From Roseinatronobacter bogoriensis DSM 18756 (GTDB lineage Bacteria > Pseudomonadota > Alphaproteobacteria > Rhodobacterales > Rhodobacteraceae): a stretch of DNA of 64,000 bases. The notes below the pieces were generated by a model, which saw nothing but the letters and a program-made list of their open reading frames with translations, ran no database searches and had not been told where the DNA came from. Positions 8,815-17,839 of the stretch are shown here, piece after piece. Position 1 is the stretch's first letter. Each line of letters opens with the position of its first letter. Made by a program: the position numbers and the translations under genes. The DNA lies in the NCBI RefSeq assembly GCF_004366635.1, contig NZ_SORN01000004.1, positions 124,001 to 188,000 of the forward strand. The letters run 5' to 3'.

Positions 8815-9198
8815 TTAAATCAGCATGATGCGCGCAAGCCCTGTGCTGCTGACATAGTTGCAGCGCACTTCAATTTCCGCGCCGTTGCGGCGCACGCGCA
8901 GCATGACATCGCGCGAGGCATCGCCATTCGCATCGCTCGCACTTCGCGACCCCACAACGCCAATCACATCCAGATCGCGTTCACGCCCTGCACCCATGCA
9001 AGCCTGTTCAGCCGCAGACGCTGTTGTGCCCGCCGACATATCTGTTGAGGTGGTGCCGGTCATGGGCGCAGACGGGGCGACAGATACAGGGCGTGGGGCT
9101 GGTTGTCCCATTGGGTTCAAGGTGCAGCCAGCCAATGCAAGTATGGCTACTACGCCGCATACGGGGCCTATGCGGCGGCCTTTTACACGAATTAACAT
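8815..9198 (-). CDS. Putative lipoprotein of unknown function
   Basis: The ATG at 9198 is preceded on its strand by GGAGAG and gives 127 residues. A lipoprotein signal peptide ends in the lipobox LALAGC with Cys25 as the lipidation site. A low-complexity Pro/Thr/Ser spacer (about residues 30-60) leads to a small C-terminal domain containing two cysteines (ACMGAGRERD and RCNYV), which may form a disulphide, and a conserved-looking DVMLRVRR segment. I do not recognise the family. It lies downstream of recN on the same strand after a 56-base gap. The likely location is the periplasmic face of the outer or inner membrane. Confidence 0.75.
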   Translation of the reverse strand: MLIRVKGRRIGPVCGVVAILALAGCTLNPMGQPAPRPVSVAPSAPMTGTTSTDMSAGTTASAAEQACMGAGRERDLDVIGVVGSRSASDANGDASRDVMLRVRRNGAEIEVRCNYVSSTGLARIMLI

Positions 9199-9254
9199 AA
9201 GATCTCTCCGTCTTCTGGCAGGATATGCGCGATATGCGGCCATCTTGTGCGGTC

Positions 9255-10907
9255 TTAGCCCGCACCAAGCAATTCCTTCGCTGCCGCCCGCGCGACATCA
9301 GTGATGGTATCACCCGATAGCATTCTTGCAATCTCTTCAATCCGATCGTCGGCGGAAAGTGGCACAACCCGAGAGAGAGTCATGTCATCCGTGACCTGCT
9401 TTTCAACCCGCCAATGGTGTTGCCCGAGTGCGGCAACCTGCGGCGAATGGGTCACGACCAGCACCTGAGCGCCGCCAGAGAGCGCCAGCAAACGCCTGCC
9501 CACCGCATCGGCGGTCGCGCCGCCGACACCGCGGTCGATTTCATCAAAGATCATGGTCATGCCCGTCGTGCCGCGGGTCAGGCACACTTTCAGCGCCAGC
9601 AGAAAACGCGACAATTCCCCGCCTGACGCGATGCGCGACAATGGGCCGGCAGGGGCACCAGGGTTGGTGGCAACTTCAAAACTGACCTGATCGCGGCCAT
9701 CGGGGCCGGGGTCGCCGCTGATGATGGCCGTACGAAATTCGGCGCGTTCCATCCTCAAGGGCGCGAGTTCCTGTTTCATGGCAGCGTCCAGCTTGCTGGC
9801 GGCCTGATTGCGCTCTTGTGACAGAATCTCCGCAGCGGCGTCATAGGCCTTTTGCGCCTGTGCCATGTTGCGTGCCATTTCCTCAATCTCGCGGGCGCTA
9901 TTGTCCAGCCGCGCGAGGCGAGCAGACAGCGTTTCCGTCAATGTTGCCAGATCATCCGGTAGGCAGGAATGCTTGCGTGCCAGCCCGCGCAAGGCAAATA
10001 ACCGCTCTTCAACGGCCTCCAACTCGCCAGGATAGATGTTCAATGCCTCCAGGCAATTTTCGACACCTTGTTGCGCGTCACCCAAGGCATCAAGGGCGCG
10101 GGCCAGTGCCTCAAGCGGCGCGTGTGCTTGCCCGTCAAGCCCGTCAGAAGCACCTTCCAGCCAGCGGATCGAGTCGACCAGAAGCCGCTCTACCCCTTCT
10201 TCGGAAAGGGCAGTATTCGCCCGCGCGACATCTGCGCGCAAGCGCTCAGCAGCCTGCATTCTGCGCCGTGTTGTGTCGAGTGTCGCCTCTTCCCCCGGCT
10301 CTGGGGCCAGCGCTTCAAGCTCTGTGACTGCGTGGCGCAGAAAACCTTCCTCTGCGGCCAATTCCTGCAGGCGCGCTGTTTCTTCTGTATGGGCCTTGGT
10401 GGCATTTCGAAGGGCGCGCCACGCGGCGCGGCAGTCTGCCAGCGCGGCCTCTGAGGTGCCAAAGGCGTCCAGCAGGTTGCGATGTTCGCGTGGGTTCAGC
10501 AGTCCCTTGTCATCTTGCTGGCCATGCAGTTCGACCAGTGTGTCCGACAGCGCGCGCAGCACCTCGCCCGAGGCACGGCGGTCATTGATCCATGCCGTCT
10601 TGCGCCCATCGCGGCTGTTCACGCGGCGCAGCAACAACGTGTCAGCACGCGGAAGCCCCGCTTCAGCAAGAATATCCTGCGCTCGATGGTCGGGGAACAG
10701 GTCGAATTCCGCGATGACTTCGCCCTGATCCGCGCCCTGCCGGACCAGATCGGCACGCCCGCGCCATCCCAGCACAAACCCAAGCGAATCCAGCAAGATT
10801 GACTTGCCTGCGCCGGTTTCGCCGGTCAAGACATTCAGGCCGGGCTGAAAGCGAAGCTCCAGTCGGTCAATGATCAGCACATCGCGGATGTCGAGCGACA
10901 AGAGCAT
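9255..10907 (-). CDS. recN: DNA repair protein RecN
   Basis: RecN is an SMC-like ATPase that acts early in double-strand-break repair. The 550-residue length is normal. The N-terminus shows LIIDRLELRFQPGLNVLTGETGAGKS, containing the Walker A motif near residues 29-36; a long coiled-coil middle (about 150-380) is rich in Ala, Glu and Leu; the C-terminal half has the signature SGGELSRFLLALK, Walker B MIFDEIDRGVGG and the late LVVTHSPQVAALG. It is the last gene of the minus-strand group lpxC-bamD-recN, an association seen in many Rhodobacteraceae. It starts 40 bases after the bamD stop. Confidence 0.96.
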   Translation of the reverse strand: MLLSLDIRDVLIIDRLELRFQPGLNVLTGETGAGKSILLDSLGFVLGWRGRADLVRQGADQGEVIAEFDLFPDHRAQDILAEAGLPRADTLLLRRVNSRDGRKTAWINDRRASGEVLRALSDTLVELHGQQDDKGLLNPREHRNLLDAFGTSEAALADCRAAWRALRNATKAHTEETARLQELAAEEGFLRHAVTELEALAPEPGEEATLDTTRRRMQAAERLRADVARANTALSEEGVERLLVDSIRWLEGASDGLDGQAHAPLEALARALDALGDAQQGVENCLEALNIYPGELEAVEERLFALRGLARKHSCLPDDLATLTETLSARLARLDNSAREIEEMARNMAQAQKAYDAAAEILSQERNQAASKLDAAMKQELAPLRMERAEFRTAIISGDPGPDGRDQVSFEVATNPGAPAGPLSRIASGGELSRFLLALKVCLTRGTTGMTMIFDEIDRGVGGATADAVGRRLLALSGGAQVLVVTHSPQVAALGQHHWRVEKQVTDDMTLSRVVPLSADDRIEEIARMLSGDTITDVARAAAKELLGAG

Positions 10908-10947
10908 TCTGTTTGCTCAGCCCCTTGCGTGAAAATGTTGTGCGCAA

Positions 10948-11805
10948 TCAGATCCAGTCGCCACGCAAGGCCTGCCGGTAAATTGTGCGCAACCACCCTT
11001 CGCCGCGCGCTTCAGGCTCCAGCCCCTGACCGCCAAGCAGGCGGAAGCTGTCCTGATAGAAGGGGTTGGCTTCGAAGTTGTAGCCAAGAATGGCGGCGGC
11101 GGTCTGTGCTTCGTCACGCAGTCCCAGCGACAGGTAAGCTTCGACCAGCCTGTGCAGGGCTTCTGGTGTATGGGTAGATGTCTGGAAATCCTCGACAACG
11201 ACACGGAACCTGTTGACGGCAGCGTTGAAATTGCCGCGCCGCAAATAATAGCGCCCGATTTCCATTTCTTTGGCTGCCAGATGGTCAAATGCCAGTTCGA
11301 ATTTCAGGATGGCAGAGCGGGTATAGTCTGTGTCGGGGTATTGCTCAATCAGGCGGCGCAGATGTTGCAATGCCTGAAATGTCACGCCTTGGTCGCGCCC
11401 AACATCGTCGATCTGGTCATAAAACGACAGGGCCAGCAGATAGGCGGCATAGGGTGCGTCTTCGTCTGTCGGGTAAGTGTCAAGGAACCGCTGGGCTGCG
11501 GCGCGGCTTTCTTCATACTCGCGTGCGCGATGATGCGCGTAGGCCTGCATGATCAAGGCCCGGCGCGACCACTCCGTGTAGGGATAAAGGCGTTCTATTT
11601 CCTGAAAATACCGCAGTGAGGAGGCACTCCGCCGCGAGGTTTCCAATTCATATTCGCCGCGCTGAAAAATCTCTTCCGCCGAAAACCCTGCCAGGGATTC
11701 GTCGGGGCCGGTATTTCGGTTGCAAGCGGAAGCAGCCGCCACAACCAGTATGACAGCCCCCAGATTCCGGATTCCAGACTTCGAAATCATCTCCTGCCAC
11801 CCCAT
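10948..11805 (-). CDS. bamD: Outer membrane assembly lipoprotein BamD
   Basis: BamD (ComL) is the essential lipoprotein partner of BamA in beta-barrel insertion. The product has a lipoprotein signal peptide ending AAASAC (Cys28 from this start), then tetratricopeptide-like helices: FSAEEIFQRGEYELE, the RSASSLRYFQEIERLYPYTEWSRRALIMQAYAHH pattern, and further repeats to about residue 230. Start choice is uncertain: GTG at 11835, ATG at 11805 and ATG at 11790 are all in frame, none with a well spaced ribosome-binding site; 11805 is a compromise that keeps a basic n-region. It lies between lpxC and recN on the same strand. Confidence 0.93.
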   Translation of the reverse strand: MGWQEMISKSGIRNLGAVILVVAAASACNRNTGPDESLAGFSAEEIFQRGEYELETSRRSASSLRYFQEIERLYPYTEWSRRALIMQAYAHHRAREYEESRAAAQRFLDTYPTDEDAPYAAYLLALSFYDQIDDVGRDQGVTFQALQHLRRLIEQYPDTDYTRSAILKFELAFDHLAAKEMEIGRYYLRRGNFNAAVNRFRVVVEDFQTSTHTPEALHRLVEAYLSLGLRDEAQTAAAILGYNFEANPFYQDSFRLLGGQGLEPEARGEGWLRTIYRQALRGDWI

Positions 11806-11898
11806 CGCGTTTCTGACTTTCTGCTCTGTTATCACAGAAAAAACGGTGGCGCAAAATGCCTTTTTCCACTTGGCACCGCTTTACCGCGCAGCATGTGT

Positions 11899-12819
11899 CT
11901 AAGCGGACAAGCGCATCTCGTCAATTGACAGACCCAGTCCGGGAAGAGAGCCACAAATCGCGGGGTTGCAGGTAATCAATTCGTAGTTTTCGGTGCTGGA
12001 AAACAGCGCTTGCAACGCGCGCCCGGTCAGCGCGTGGCCAGCACGCACCCCCTCGTAGCGCCCGATCAATGGATAGCCTGCGACATAAAGATCGCCCATC
12101 GCGTCCAAAATCTTGTGGCGCACGGGTTCGTCAGGCCGCCTCAGGCCACCGGGGCTGAGCACTTCGCCATCATGAAACACCACAGCATTGTCGAGGCTGC
12201 CACCGAGGGCAAGCCCGTGCTGCTGCATGAGTTCGACATCCTGGCGCATGCAGAACGTGCGGCAATCGCTGAGTTCGCGCAGAAATGTGCCGTTGCGCAT
12301 ATTCAGATTTTTGTGCTGTTGGCCAATGGCCGGGTCGGTAAAGTCGATCCTGAAATCGATTTCCAGTCGCTCGGAGGGCAGCAGCCGCACCGACGCCCCG
12401 TCTTTTTCGACGCTGACAGGCTTCAGAACCCGCACTGCTTGCAAAGGCGCATCCAGTGGTTTGATCCCCGCATCAAGGATCAAGCGGACGAAAGGGGAAG
12501 CGCTGCCATCAAGAATGGGCACTTCCGGTCCATCAATTTCGATAATCGCATTATGGATGCCGCAACCATGCAGGGCCGCAAGCAGATGCTCTACCGTGCT
12601 GACGCGCACGCCAGCGCTGTTTTCCAAAACAGTGCACAAGCTGGCTTCAACCCAGCTGTCGGGGCTGACCTGCACCACCCGCTCGTGTTTCGCGCGATCC
12701 ACCCGATGAAATTGTAGCCCGGTATCTGCCGCCGCAGGGCGCAAACGCAAACAGACAGGCATGCCACTATGAAGGCCTGTCCCGATAACCTGTCTGTCTG
12801 ACCTGATGGTATTTTGCAT
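11899..12819 (-). CDS. lpxC: UDP-3-O-acyl-N-acetylglucosamine deacetylase
   Basis: LpxC is the zinc deacetylase catalysing the committed step of lipid A synthesis. The 306-residue product begins TIRSDRQVIGTGLHSG, typical of the family, and shows the zinc motif TVEHLLAALHG with His78, the basal GPEVPILDGSA segment, and the second metal site RHKILDAMGDLY containing the His and Asp ligands. The late RAGHALTGRALQALF also fits. It heads the minus-strand group with bamD and recN. In many relatives lpxC directly follows ftsZ on the same strand; here it is about 5.6 kb away and reversed. The upstream gap holds a GATTC at 12930. Confidence 0.96.
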   Translation of the reverse strand: MQNTIRSDRQVIGTGLHSGMPVCLRLRPAAADTGLQFHRVDRAKHERVVQVSPDSWVEASLCTVLENSAGVRVSTVEHLLAALHGCGIHNAIIEIDGPEVPILDGSASPFVRLILDAGIKPLDAPLQAVRVLKPVSVEKDGASVRLLPSERLEIDFRIDFTDPAIGQQHKNLNMRNGTFLRELSDCRTFCMRQDVELMQQHGLALGGSLDNAVVFHDGEVLSPGGLRRPDEPVRHKILDAMGDLYVAGYPLIGRYEGVRAGHALTGRALQALFSSTENYELITCNPAICGSLPGLGLSIDEMRLSA

Positions 12820-13016
12820 CTGATTGGCCCGCTCTAACCGTTTCTTTTTGTGTTAACGATTGTATGTGCGGTAGTTGTTGGGGACAATTCACAGATTGTG
12901 ACGCAATGTAACAATGGCCGTTGCTTGCTGATTCTTGCAGGTGCAAGCTGCAGCGATGTGATATATTCTATATATATCAGTGACTTGGCGATCTTGGCGG
13001 GTGGCAGGAAATTGCC
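12820..13016. other. AT-rich intergenic region, likely lpxC promoter
   Basis: About 200 bases between the lpxC start and the stop of the next minus-strand gene. It is clearly more AT-rich than its surroundings, with a run of alternating A and T near 12960-12980, and holds one GATTC at 12930-12934. No open frame or RNA is recognised. It probably carries the lpxC promoter. Confidence 0.5.
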
Positions 13017-13226
13017 TTAGCGTTTTTTTCCCTTTGGCTTTTCTGACATCTTGCGCGCCGCCTGGGCTGCGCCGCGCAACTCATCCGCGATCTCTTCGGC
13101 TTCTTCTGGGTCAAAATCCAATGGAAGGTCGATGCCGTCACCCGCAACATAGATGCGCACCATCCCCGCAGTTGTTGGCCCGATTTGTAGATTTGCTGAA
13201 ATATCGCTTTCGCTATTGATGCCCAT
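13017..13226 (-). CDS. Small conserved protein, DUF6324-like
   Basis: A 69-residue protein starting MGINSESDISANLQIG at the ATG at 13226, which has AAGGAAAA upstream; the frame is open further but the extension lacks plausible sequence. The body (GMVRIYVAGDGIDLPLDFDPEEAEEIADELRGAA) resembles small Rhodobacteraceae proteins annotated as DUF6324, recalled from memory and not searched. There is no signal peptide or membrane segment; the C-terminus is strongly basic (KPKGKKR). The function is unknown. It stands alone between tRNA-His (divergent) and the lpxC upstream region. Confidence 0.8.
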   Translation of the reverse strand: MGINSESDISANLQIGPTTAGMVRIYVAGDGIDLPLDFDPEEAEEIADELRGAAQAARKMSEKPKGKKR

Positions 13227-13341
13227 GACGTGTTTTCCTTGTCCGCTGACTGATCTTTCTGTGCGATACGGCTTCGGAAGATGATAATCAAGCATCCGCC
13301 CTCTTGCATTCATCCGCGTCCAAGGCTAAATCGCGCCAAGT

Positions 13342-13418
13342 GCCGCCTTAGCTCAGTTGGTTAGAGCGCTGGATTGTGGATCCAGAGGTCCCCCGTTCAA
13401 GCCGGGGAGGCGGTACCA
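13342..13418 (+). tRNA. tRNA-His (GTG)
   Basis: A full cloverleaf can be drawn: acceptor GCCGCCT with AGGCGGT, D arm with GCTCAGTTGGTTAGAGC, anticodon stem CTGGA/TCCAG around loop TTGTGGA (anticodon GTG), T arm CCCCGTTCAAGCCGGGG, and encoded CCA. The discriminator is A and the base before position 1 is T, so the usual G-1:C73 pair of tRNA-His is not encoded, as in other alphaproteobacteria. Confidence 0.97.
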
Positions 13419-13510
13419 TCGCCCTAAAGCAAAAATCCGATGAAGCGGCGCTTGCCAGTGCCGCGCGGGTTCCGTATCTGGCTAGGCAGATACAAATTTA
13501 CCAATAAAGT

Positions 13511-14167
13511 ATGCGCGTCATGCCTGTTCTTCCCCGCCACGCTCTGCCATCTGCGCCCATCGGGGCGGCCATTGGCCTGTTTGGCGGCTCGTTCGACCCT
13601 GCGCATGAGGGGCATGTGCATGTGACGCAGCACGCCCTGCGCCGGCTGCAACTGGACCAGATTTGGTGGCTTGTCTCACCACAGAATCCCCTCAAGCGAT
13701 CGGGCCCTGCGCCGCTGGATACGCGACTGGGACAGGCCCGCAGTCTGATGCGCCATCCGCGTGTTCAGGTAACCCCGATTGAGGCGCAACTGGGCACGCG
13801 CTACACGGCCGATACGCTGCGCGCGCTGTTGCGTCTGTACCCGCGCCGCCGCTTTGTATGGATCATGGGTGCAGACAATCTGGCCGGATTCCACCGTTGG
13901 GACAACTGGCGTGTGATCATGGAAAGCCTGCCAATTGCTGTGGTGGCGCGCCCTGGCCAACAATTGGCCGCGCTGTCTTCGGTCGCCGCACGCCGATATA
14001 TGCATGCCCGGTTGCCACAGCGCGCGGCCCCGCTCCTTAGCAAGGCACGCGCCCCGGCATGGTGTTTCCTGACCGGACCGATGCGGGACATCTCATCTAG
14101 TGGGTTGCGGGCGAAAGGCGTTTGGCAGGGCGCGGATAATCAATACCCAGATGGCACAGGAATATGA
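13511..14167 (+). CDS. nadD: Nicotinate-nucleotide adenylyltransferase
   Basis: NadD makes nicotinate adenine dinucleotide from NaMN and ATP in NAD synthesis. The 218-residue product has the nucleotidyltransferase motif GLFGGSFDPAHEGHVHV near residues 22-38, the PLK substrate loop in SPQNPLKR, the central WIMGADNL, and the C-terminal ISSSGLR that replaces ISSTxIR. Starts at 13511 and 13520 are both ATG with weak upstream sequence, so a few N-terminal residues are uncertain. It follows tRNA-His on the same strand. In many bacteria rsfS follows nadD; here a carboxypeptidase gene does. Confidence 0.94.
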   Translation: MRVMPVLPRHALPSAPIGAAIGLFGGSFDPAHEGHVHVTQHALRRLQLDQIWWLVSPQNPLKRSGPAPLDTRLGQARSLMRHPRVQVTPIEAQLGTRYTADTLRALLRLYPRRRFVWIMGADNLAGFHRWDNWRVIMESLPIAVVARPGQQLAALSSVAARRYMHARLPQRAAPLLSKARAPAWCFLTGPMRDISSSGLRAKGVWQGADNQYPDGTGI

Positions 14168-14291
14168 CCGCCAACCACGGCTAAAAGCTTGCTTGAGCCG
14201 TCAAAATTTTCTTAAGCTAACGCAGCTGAAGAAGATTAGACGCGCAACACAGGATTGAAATTCTTTATCCCGTTCAAGCAAGGCAGGGTTC

Positions 14292-15782
14292 GTGACAGAC
14301 ATGGTATCGCAAAAAATGTTGCATCGGCGCAGACTCCTGAATCTCTTGATGGGTGGGGCTGCGATGATGGCGATGCCTGCCTGCGCCAACGCGCCCGAAC
14401 GCTCGATCCGTCCGGCATTGAAACCCGCCCCCCCTGTTGAAGGGATCGTGGCAAGATCCGCGCTTGGGGGGGAGCTGGCCTTTGCCGTGATCGACATGCA
14501 GTCGGGTAATCTGTTGGAAGGGCAGGGTGCGAATACCGCGCTGCCGCCTGCAAGTGTCGCAAAGGCGATGACCGCACTTTATGCGCTGGAGGCTTTGGGC
14601 GCAGGGTATCAGTTCCGTACCCGGCTGGTTGCGACGGGACCTGTCAGCGATGGTGTCTTGCGCGGCGATCTGGTGTTGGCAGGTGGGGGCGACCCGACAC
14701 TTGATACCGATATGCTGGCGGCAATGGCTGCGGAGTTGGTGCGTGGCGGTGTCCGGCAAGTTACGGGTAAGTTTCTTGTCTGGGGCGGTGCCTTGCCCTT
14801 TGTTGAGGCGATTGCCGATGACCAGTCTGTTCAGGCTGGGTATAATCCATCGGTATCGGGGATGAATCTGAATTATAACCGGGTCCATTTCGAATGGCAG
14901 CGCGCCGGGTCTGATTATTCCGTCTCGATGGACGCCCGATCAAACCGCCATCGCCCAGCTGTCAGTATGGCGCAAATGCAGGTCGCCAACAGGTCCAGCC
15001 CGCTTTACACTTATCGACGCACGGCCGTGCAGGACCAATGGAGTGTCGCGCGCAGTGCCTTGGGCAATTCCGGCTCTCGTTGGTTGCCTGTGCGGCATCC
15101 AGAACTTTACGCGGGCGAGGTGTTTCGCGGCCTTGCACAGGTGCAGGGGCTGGCCCTTCCTGCGCCTGAAATCACTCGAAATGCGCCCGCAGGCCAAGAC
15201 CTGGTCACCCATCGATCAGAGCCGTTACAGGCGATGCTGCGCGATATGCTGCGCTTTTCGACCAATCTCAGCGCCGAGGCAATCGGCATGACGGCCAGTG
15301 CTGCACGGCAGGGGCGGCCCGCCAGTCTGGGCGCGTCGGCAGCGCAGATGTCCGATTGGGCGCGGATGCGCTTTGGCATGTCCAGTGCACGTATGGTTGA
15401 CCACTCAGGGTTGGGGGCAGATTCGCGGGTATCGATGACCGATCTTGCCAATATGTTCCGGCTTTCCGGTCAGGATGGCGCCCTGCGCGCGATTCTGCGC
15501 GAACACCCTTTCCGTGACGCTAGTGGCAACTTGCGCCCCCGGACGGATATGGATGTCCGGGCGAAAACAGGCACGCTGTATTTCGTCTCGGCCCTGGGGG
15601 GATACTTGCGTGCGCCGGGGGGGCGGGATCTGGCCTTTGCCATCTGCTCGGCGGACCTTGCACGCCGTGCACGCGTGGCGGGCGGTCAAGTTGACCGGCC
15701 AGAAGGGACTGCCGCCTGGTCGCAGCAAGCCCGCCTGATGAAGCAGGAATTATTGCTTCGGTGGGCGCAGGCGCATTCCTGA
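14292..15782 (+). CDS. dacB: D-alanyl-D-alanine carboxypeptidase/endopeptidase, PBP4 (S13) family
   Basis: This penicillin-binding protein trims or cleaves peptidoglycan cross-links. From the GTG start (an ATG lies three codons in) it has 496 residues. The N-terminus reads HRRRLLNLLMGGAAMMAMPAC, an export signal with a possible lipobox and a twin-arginine-like RRR. The active-site motifs are SVAK (Ser88, Lys91), SGMNLNYN in place of SxN, and KTGTL near residue 420. A large domain between the first two motifs is typical of the DacB family, so length and order fit. It runs towards accC, with 45 bases between the stops. The gene symbol is by family only. Confidence 0.92.
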   Translation: MTDMVSQKMLHRRRLLNLLMGGAAMMAMPACANAPERSIRPALKPAPPVEGIVARSALGGELAFAVIDMQSGNLLEGQGANTALPPASVAKAMTALYALEALGAGYQFRTRLVATGPVSDGVLRGDLVLAGGGDPTLDTDMLAAMAAELVRGGVRQVTGKFLVWGGALPFVEAIADDQSVQAGYNPSVSGMNLNYNRVHFEWQRAGSDYSVSMDARSNRHRPAVSMAQMQVANRSSPLYTYRRTAVQDQWSVARSALGNSGSRWLPVRHPELYAGEVFRGLAQVQGLALPAPEITRNAPAGQDLVTHRSEPLQAMLRDMLRFSTNLSAEAIGMTASAARQGRPASLGASAAQMSDWARMRFGMSSARMVDHSGLGADSRVSMTDLANMFRLSGQDGALRAILREHPFRDASGNLRPRTDMDVRAKTGTLYFVSALGGYLRAPGGRDLAFAICSADLARRARVAGGQVDRPEGTAAWSQQARLMKQELLLRWAQAHS

Positions 15783-15827
15783 GCGCTGCGCGAGGAACCG
15801 GGGCCAGCGTCACATCTGGCCGCCGGA

Positions 15828-17180
15828 TTACTGCACAGGTGGCTGGGCCAAGAACGATTCCAGCCAGTGGATGTCGTAATTACCGCTTTGGACATCAGGT
15901 TCTGCAAGCAACGCCCGAAATAACGGGATCGAGGAATCCACGCCATCAATGATCAATTCGCCCAAGGCCCGGTTCAAGCGCGCCAGTGCTTCGGGGCGGT
16001 CCCGGCCATGCACGATCAGTTTCGCAATTAGGCTGTCGTAATAAGGTGGGATCGTGTAGCCCGAATAAAGCGCTGAATCCATCCGAACACCCAAACCGCC
16101 AGGCGCGTGATATGTCGCAACGCGACCGGGGCAGGGGGTGAAATTCGGCAGCTTTTCGGCATTGATGCGCACTTCGATAGCATGGCCGTTCACCTGCAAA
16201 TCTTCTTGCCCGAAGGAGAGCGGCAGACCGGCAGCAACGCGAATCTGCTCGCGCACCAGATCAACACCAAAGATTGCTTCGGTCACAGGGTGTTCGACTT
16301 GTAGGCGTGTGTTCATTTCAATGAAATAGAACTCACCATTTTCATAGAGAAATTCAATCGTGCCCGCGCCGCGATAGCCAATCCGGGCGACTGCTTCTGC
16401 ACATGTCTGGCCGATGCGGGCACGGGTTTCCGGGTCAATCGCGGGGCCGGGGGCTTCTTCCAGAACTTTCTGATGGCGGCGTTGCAGTGAACAGTCGCGC
16501 TCTCCCAGATGGACGGCGTTGCCTTTGCCATCGCCAAAGACCTGAATCTCGATATGGCGCGGTGCGCCCAGATACTTTTCGAGATAGACCTCGTCATTGC
16601 CAAAGGCCGCCTTTCCCTCGGATCGGGCCGTGCGGAATGCATTCTCAAGCTCGGCTGCACTGCGCGCAAGTTTCATGCCGCGCCCGCCACCGCCTGCGGT
16701 TGCCTTGATGATAACAGGGTAGCCGATCTGCTCGGCCACGGTCTTGGCCGTTTCATAATCCGGCACCCCCCCGTCAGAGCCAGGAACGCAAGGCACGCCC
16801 AGCGCTTTCATGGTTTCCTTGGCCGTGATCTTGTCACCCATCATGCGGATATGCTCGGCAGTGGGCCCGATAAAGGTGATCCCGTGATCTTCGACCACCT
16901 GCACGAAGGCGGCATTTTCGGACAGGAAGCCATAACCGGGATGGATCGCATCCGCGCCCGAAATCTCGCAGGCTGAGATGATAGAGGGAATATGCAGATA
17001 GCTTTGGCTTGAGGCCGGAGGGCCGATGCAAATCGCTTCATCTGCCATGCGCACATGCATCGCGTCAGAATCGGCTGTGGAATGGACGGCGACCGACGCG
17101 ATTCCCATTTCACGACAGGCCCGGATAACCCGCAGGGCAATTTCTCCACGATTGGCGATCAGGATCTTGCTTATCATCAT
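15828..17180 (-). CDS. accC: Acetyl-CoA carboxylase, biotin carboxylase subunit
   Basis: AccC carboxylates the biotin on AccB using ATP and bicarbonate, the first half-reaction of fatty acid synthesis. The 450-residue protein is collinear with the family: KILIANRGEIALRVIRACRE at the start, the ATP-grasp glycine loop KATAGGGGRGMK, RDCSLQRRHQKVLEEAP, and the metal-binding EMNTRLQVEHPVTE. Two adjacent ATGs (17180, 17177) could start it. It lies seven bases downstream of accB on the same strand, the standard accBC operon. The carboxyltransferase genes accA and accD are not in the window. Confidence 0.97.
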   Translation of the reverse strand: MMISKILIANRGEIALRVIRACREMGIASVAVHSTADSDAMHVRMADEAICIGPPASSQSYLHIPSIISACEISGADAIHPGYGFLSENAAFVQVVEDHGITFIGPTAEHIRMMGDKITAKETMKALGVPCVPGSDGGVPDYETAKTVAEQIGYPVIIKATAGGGGRGMKLARSAAELENAFRTARSEGKAAFGNDEVYLEKYLGAPRHIEIQVFGDGKGNAVHLGERDCSLQRRHQKVLEEAPGPAIDPETRARIGQTCAEAVARIGYRGAGTIEFLYENGEFYFIEMNTRLQVEHPVTEAIFGVDLVREQIRVAAGLPLSFGQEDLQVNGHAIEVRINAEKLPNFTPCPGRVATYHAPGGLGVRMDSALYSGYTIPPYYDSLIAKLIVHGRDRPEALARLNRALGELIIDGVDSSIPLFRALLAEPDVQSGNYDIHWLESFLAQPPVQ

Positions 17181-17187
17181 CCGCGCC

Positions 17188-17685
17188 TTATTCGATGATC
17201 ATCAAGGGTGCGCCGAATTCGACCGGGCTGCCATCGCTGACAAGTATGCGCTTGACGGTGCCAGCGCGCGGTGCCGGAATGTGGTTCATGGTCTTCATCG
17301 CTTCAATGATCATCAGCGTATCCCCTTCTGCCACTTGCGCGCCGATGCTTACAAAGTTTGCGGCACCGGGTTCCGCCGCAAGATAGGCCGTGCCAACCAT
17401 GGGCGAGGTTACCGCGCCGGGGTGCTGAGCCGGGTCAGCGGGTGTTTCGGCCTTTGGAGCAGCTGGGCTGGCTGGCGAGGATGCAGGGGCTTGTGGTGCA
17501 GTCGCTTGTGGCGCTGCATATTGCATCGGGACAGGCTGCGCAGAAAGCTTGGAAACCTTGACGTTCAGGCTGTCATTCTCGCCATAGTCGCGCTTCACGC
17601 TCAGTTCGGACAACTCGTTCTCATTGAGAAGTTCCGCAAGTGCTTTGATAAAGGCAACATCGGCGTCATTGCGGCTCTGCGTCAT
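17188..17685 (-). CDS. accB: Acetyl-CoA carboxylase biotin carboxyl carrier protein
   Basis: AccB carries the covalently bound biotin between carboxylase and carboxyltransferase. The ATG at 17685 has GAGG seven bases upstream; an in-frame TTG four codons earlier is less likely. The 165-residue product has an N-terminal domain, a Pro/Ala linker (about residues 60-95), and the C-terminal biotinyl domain with EAMKTMNH, where Lys131 is the biotinylation site, followed by AGTVKRILVSDGSPVEFG. It is the first gene of accBC. The 195-base gap upstream separates it from the divergent XRE-family regulator. Confidence 0.96.
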   Translation of the reverse strand: MTQSRNDADVAFIKALAELLNENELSELSVKRDYGENDSLNVKVSKLSAQPVPMQYAAPQATAPQAPASSPASPAAPKAETPADPAQHPGAVTSPMVGTAYLAAEPGAANFVSIGAQVAEGDTLMIIEAMKTMNHIPAPRAGTVKRILVSDGSPVEFGAPLMIIE

Positions 17686-17839
17686 CTCAATCCTCAACTG
17701 TTGGGCTTTCTGTTACACGGTCGCTGTCGCGCCGCGCAGGTCGTGGGCCTTATACTTGAGGCTATTCCCCCTGTGAAGCCGCCTTTTTCGCGATCTGGGA
17801 CAGCTACGGAGTCAATCTGGGAAAAAAGGGCTTTCTTCA

